Source of the DNA: an archaeon
GTDB lineage: Archaea; Iainarchaeota; Iainarchaeia; Iainarchaeales; GCA-2688035
DNA length: 7,547 nt
Assembly: GCA_030616665.1 (NCBI GenBank)
Contig: JAUWWX010000039.1
Coordinates: forward strand, 1-7,547
Direction: 5' to 3'
Shown: piece after piece, positions 5,894-7,547 of the stretch
How the letters are laid out: the number at the start of each line of letters is the position of its first letter
How positions within the stretch are numbered: position 1 is the stretch's first letter
Translations under genes and position numbers: made by a program
The notes under the pieces: generated by a model
Seen by the model: only the letters and a program-made list of their open reading frames with translations
Database searches by the model: none
What the model was told of the DNA's origin: nothing

Positions 5894-5902
5894 CAATAAA
5901 AG
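5894..5902 (+). promoter_or_regulatory. TATA-like box of TrmB3
   Basis: CAATAAAAG is centred about 26-27 bp before the ATG at 5925. It supports a leaderless TrmB3 transcript starting at that codon rather than the longer frame from TTG 5871. Confidence 0.55.
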
Positions 5903-5924
5903 CTTAATGGCGCATTATTTTTTC

Positions 5925-6656
5925 ATGGACATTTCTGCTTTGGAGCAGCTCGGCTTGAGCAGAACTGAGGCAAAGGTTTACTTGGCTATTCTTAAGCTTG
6001 GAAGCGGCACTGGAAGCGAAATAGCTGAAAAGGCCGACGTTTTTAGGAGAAATGCCTATGATGCTTTGAACAAGCTGATTGAAAAGGGCCTTGTTAGTAG
6101 TGTCATAAAGGACAAAACCTATTACAGTGTTGCCAGGCCAGAAAAGCTCTACGACGTTCTCAAGGAAAAAGAGCATATTTTAGAGGGCGTGCTTCCAAAG
6201 CTGAATGAGTTGTACGCCCACCCAAAAATAAAGCAGAAGGTCTTCTTTTATGAGGGCAGACAAGGCGTAAAAACAGTGATGAATGAAATCATAAAAGAAA
6301 ACAGAGACTGGCTTGTCTTTGGAGCAAGTGGAAAAACAAAGGAAGCTTTTGGTGAATGGATTGATTTCTGGGAAAAGAAAAGGGTCAAGGCAGGCATCAA
6401 AGCAAAGATAATAATGGCTGACACTCCAGCTGGCAGGAAGAGGGGCAAGGAAATAGAGGTGCTTGGCTTGACAAAAGTAAAAGCCTATCCTGGAAGGTTT
6501 GCAAGCCCTGTTTCAACCTATGTTTTTGGAAACAGGATGGCCTTTGTCTTCTGGAGCGAGTTAGAGCCCCTTGGAATCCTTGTCGACAGCAAGGAAATAG
6601 CGGATGCCAACAGAAAGTACTTCAATGCCCTATGGAAAGTTGCGAAAAGCTACTGA
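5925..6656 (+). CDS. TrmB3: TrmB-family transcriptional regulator
   Basis: A 243-residue TrmB-type regulator. The winged helix (about residues 1-70) opens with LEQLGLSRTEAKVYLAILKLG; the recognition helix is near 40-52 (FRRNAYDALNKL), followed by IEKGLVSSVIKD. A helical linker spans about 72-97. The PLD-like domain spans about 105-240, with KVFFYEGRQGVKTVMNEII, WIDFWEKKRVKAGIKAKII, ASPVSTYVFGNRMAFVFW and a final YFNALWKVAKSY helix. This is the most typical short TrmB protein of the set. The frame is open back to TTG 5871, but those 18 extra residues are encoded by operator 3 and the TATA box. The ATG at 5925 matches the N-termini of TrmB1 and TrmB2 and the TATA spacing; the ATG at 5907 is a weaker alternative. 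It is divergent from SBP3 and ends 3 bp from the SBP4 stop. Confidence 0.89.
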   Translation: MDISALEQLGLSRTEAKVYLAILKLGSGTGSEIAEKADVFRRNAYDALNKLIEKGLVSSVIKDKTYYSVARPEKLYDVLKEKEHILEGVLPKLNELYAHPKIKQKVFFYEGRQGVKTVMNEIIKENRDWLVFGASGKTKEAFGEWIDFWEKKRVKAGIKAKIIMADTPAGRKRGKEIEVLGLTKVKAYPGRFASPVSTYVFGNRMAFVFWSELEPLGILVDSKEIADANRKYFNALWKVAKSY

Positions 6657-6659
6657 GAT

Positions 6660-7547
6660 TCACTCAAGCAACACGAATTGCCCGTTTCTTACCTGCTTTA
6701 CCAGTATGTTGTATTGCGGGTCTCCAAATTGGTCAAATTTTACACGATTTGCTTCTCCCTGGAAGTCAGTCTCAAACAAAGCCTGCCTAATGCCATTTGC
6801 ATTGTAGCCTCCTTCTTCGATTGCCCTGGCTACTGTTGTCATTGTGTCAAAGCCAATTGCATACCAAATGTCTCCCTCTTTGCCGTATTTGGCTAAAACC
6901 TTTTCATTGAATTCCTTTCCCAATTCGGTTGCGTAGGTTGTGAAAATGGTTCCCTCTGCTTCGTTTGCAATATTTTCAAGCGTTTCCCTCTGGTCCAAAA
7001 GCATTATTGTAAGAACCTGCTTTTCTATTCCAAGCTCGGCTTTTTGCTTGAAGAATGGCACAAATTCGCCTGCATAGGCAACCAGATAAATGGCCTCTGC
7101 TTCACTTGCATCAAGCTTTAGCAGCTGCGTCCTAAAGTCTTTTTCGTTTGTGTTGAATGTTTCCTCTGCTACAATGTTTCCGCCAAGGGCCTCGAATTTT
7201 GCTTTGAATTCATCAATCAAGCCCTTTCCGTAATCGTTGTTCACGTAGAGGAATGCAACCTTCCTAAGCTTCAATTCATTAAATACAAAGTCAACCATTT
7301 TTCCTGCCTCAAAGACATCATTTGCAACAGTCCTAAAAATGCCTTCGTGCACAAGCTGCGGGTTGCTTGAATAGGGCGAAATCAATACAATGTTGTGTTG
7401 CCTTGCAATCGGAGCCATTGCAAAGGTAACGCTGCTGCAGCTTCCGCCGATTATAACTGGCACTTTTGTTATTGTGGCAAACCTGCTCATTATTGAGGCC
7501 CCTTCCTTTGCATCGCATTTGTATTTGAAGTTAAGTAAATTAGGATA
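6660..7547 (-). CDS. SBP4: LivJ-like substrate-binding protein, N-terminus beyond window
   Basis: The reading frame is open to the last base, giving 295 visible residues. The first ATG in the frame (7490) falls inside the conserved first lobe and is not the real start. Missing are the membrane segment or signal and the PLTG region, about 80-90 residues by comparison with SBP1-3. Visible motifs (numbered from the window edge) are KCDAKEGAS (10-18), IGGSCSS (33-39), APIA (45-48), YVNNDYGKG (101-109), a KDFRTQLLKL segment, GFDTM and a NGQFVLLE tail. Cys11 and Cys37 sit where E. coli LivJ has its Cys53-Cys78 disulfide (there CDPKQ and LCSSST), and the SSVT stretch matches the LivJ ligand-contact loop. 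It is therefore the most LivJ-like of the four. Its regulator, if the pattern holds, should be divergent just beyond the window. Confidence 0.9.
   Translation of the reverse strand, partial: YPNLLNFKYKCDAKEGASIMSRFATITKVPVIIGGSCSSVTFAMAPIARQHNIVLISPYSSNPQLVHEGIFRTVANDVFEAGKMVDFVFNELKLRKVAFLYVNNDYGKGLIDEFKAKFEALGGNIVAEETFNTNEKDFRTQLLKLDASEAEAIYLVAYAGEFVPFFKQKAELGIEKQVLTIMLLDQRETLENIANEAEGTIFTTYATELGKEFNEKVLAKYGKEGDIWYAIGFDTMTTVARAIEEGGYNANGIRQALFETDFQGEANRVKFDQFGDPQYNILVKQVRNGQFVLLE

Noticed and set aside
5899..5906. AAGCTT and GTTAAC (5855-5860) as operators near SBP3
   Set aside because: Six-base palindromes without a spacer are expected by chance. The spaced GGTAGT/ACTACC dyad is better placed.
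7488..7490. ATG as the start of SBP4
   Set aside because: Nineteen further in-frame codons run to the window edge and encode conserved family sequence (KCDAKEG), and a start here would lack the membrane segment and first strands.
1..7547. CRISPR array, tRNA or rRNA gene, insertion sequence
   Set aside because: No regularly spaced repeats, no recognisable RNA gene and no transposase or terminal repeats were found; nearly all of the window is coding.

Overview
The window looks archaeal. The promoters are TATA boxes, several genes look leaderless (a TATA box centred about 26 bp before the start codon), arginine is mostly AGG/AGA, and the regulators belong to the TrmB and Lrp/AsnC families that dominate archaeal regulation. 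The overlapping gene ends suggest a compact genome, possibly from an uncultured small-genome lineage. The sequence alone does not fix the phylum.

Layout: a 5'-truncated regulator of the Lrp/AsnC type with two tandem copies of the fold (1-738, +) is followed by a strictly alternating array. The array runs SBP1 (735-1892, -), TrmB1 (1998-2735, +), SBP2 (2741-3883, -), TrmB2 (3966-4712, +), SBP3 (4715-5839, -), TrmB3 (5925-6656, +) and SBP4 (6660 to beyond the window end, -). SBP means a LivJ-like branched-chain amino acid/amide-type substrate-binding protein (periplasmic binding protein fold type I). SBP1-3 have an N-terminal membrane segment and no lipobox cysteine. TrmB1-3 are short TrmB-type regulators: a winged helix, a helical linker and a PLD-like C-terminal domain. 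No permease or ABC ATPase gene is present.

Each SBP starts back to back with a TrmB gene, and each TrmB meets the next SBP tail to tail with 2-5 bp between stops; the Lrp/SBP1 stops overlap by 4 bp. The three divergent gaps (82-105 bp) are the only real intergenic DNA. Each holds a perfect inverted repeat of a different sequence: TGTTGTCA-N7-TGACAACA, ATCATCTATT-N6-AATAGATGAT and GGTAGT-N4-ACTACC. These are good candidates for private operators of the adjacent TrmB proteins. Their position relative to the TATA boxes differs in the three modules, so the regulatory logic may differ too.

Working model (inference): the array is a set of SBP/TrmB cassettes that diversified after duplication. Each would display a different membrane-anchored binding protein under its own regulator, and the proteins might feed a shared transporter encoded elsewhere. 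Three of the longest reading frames (SBP1, SBP2, TrmB3) extend back through promoter or operator DNA and should be shortened as given here. There is no gene-free stretch longer than about 105 bp.
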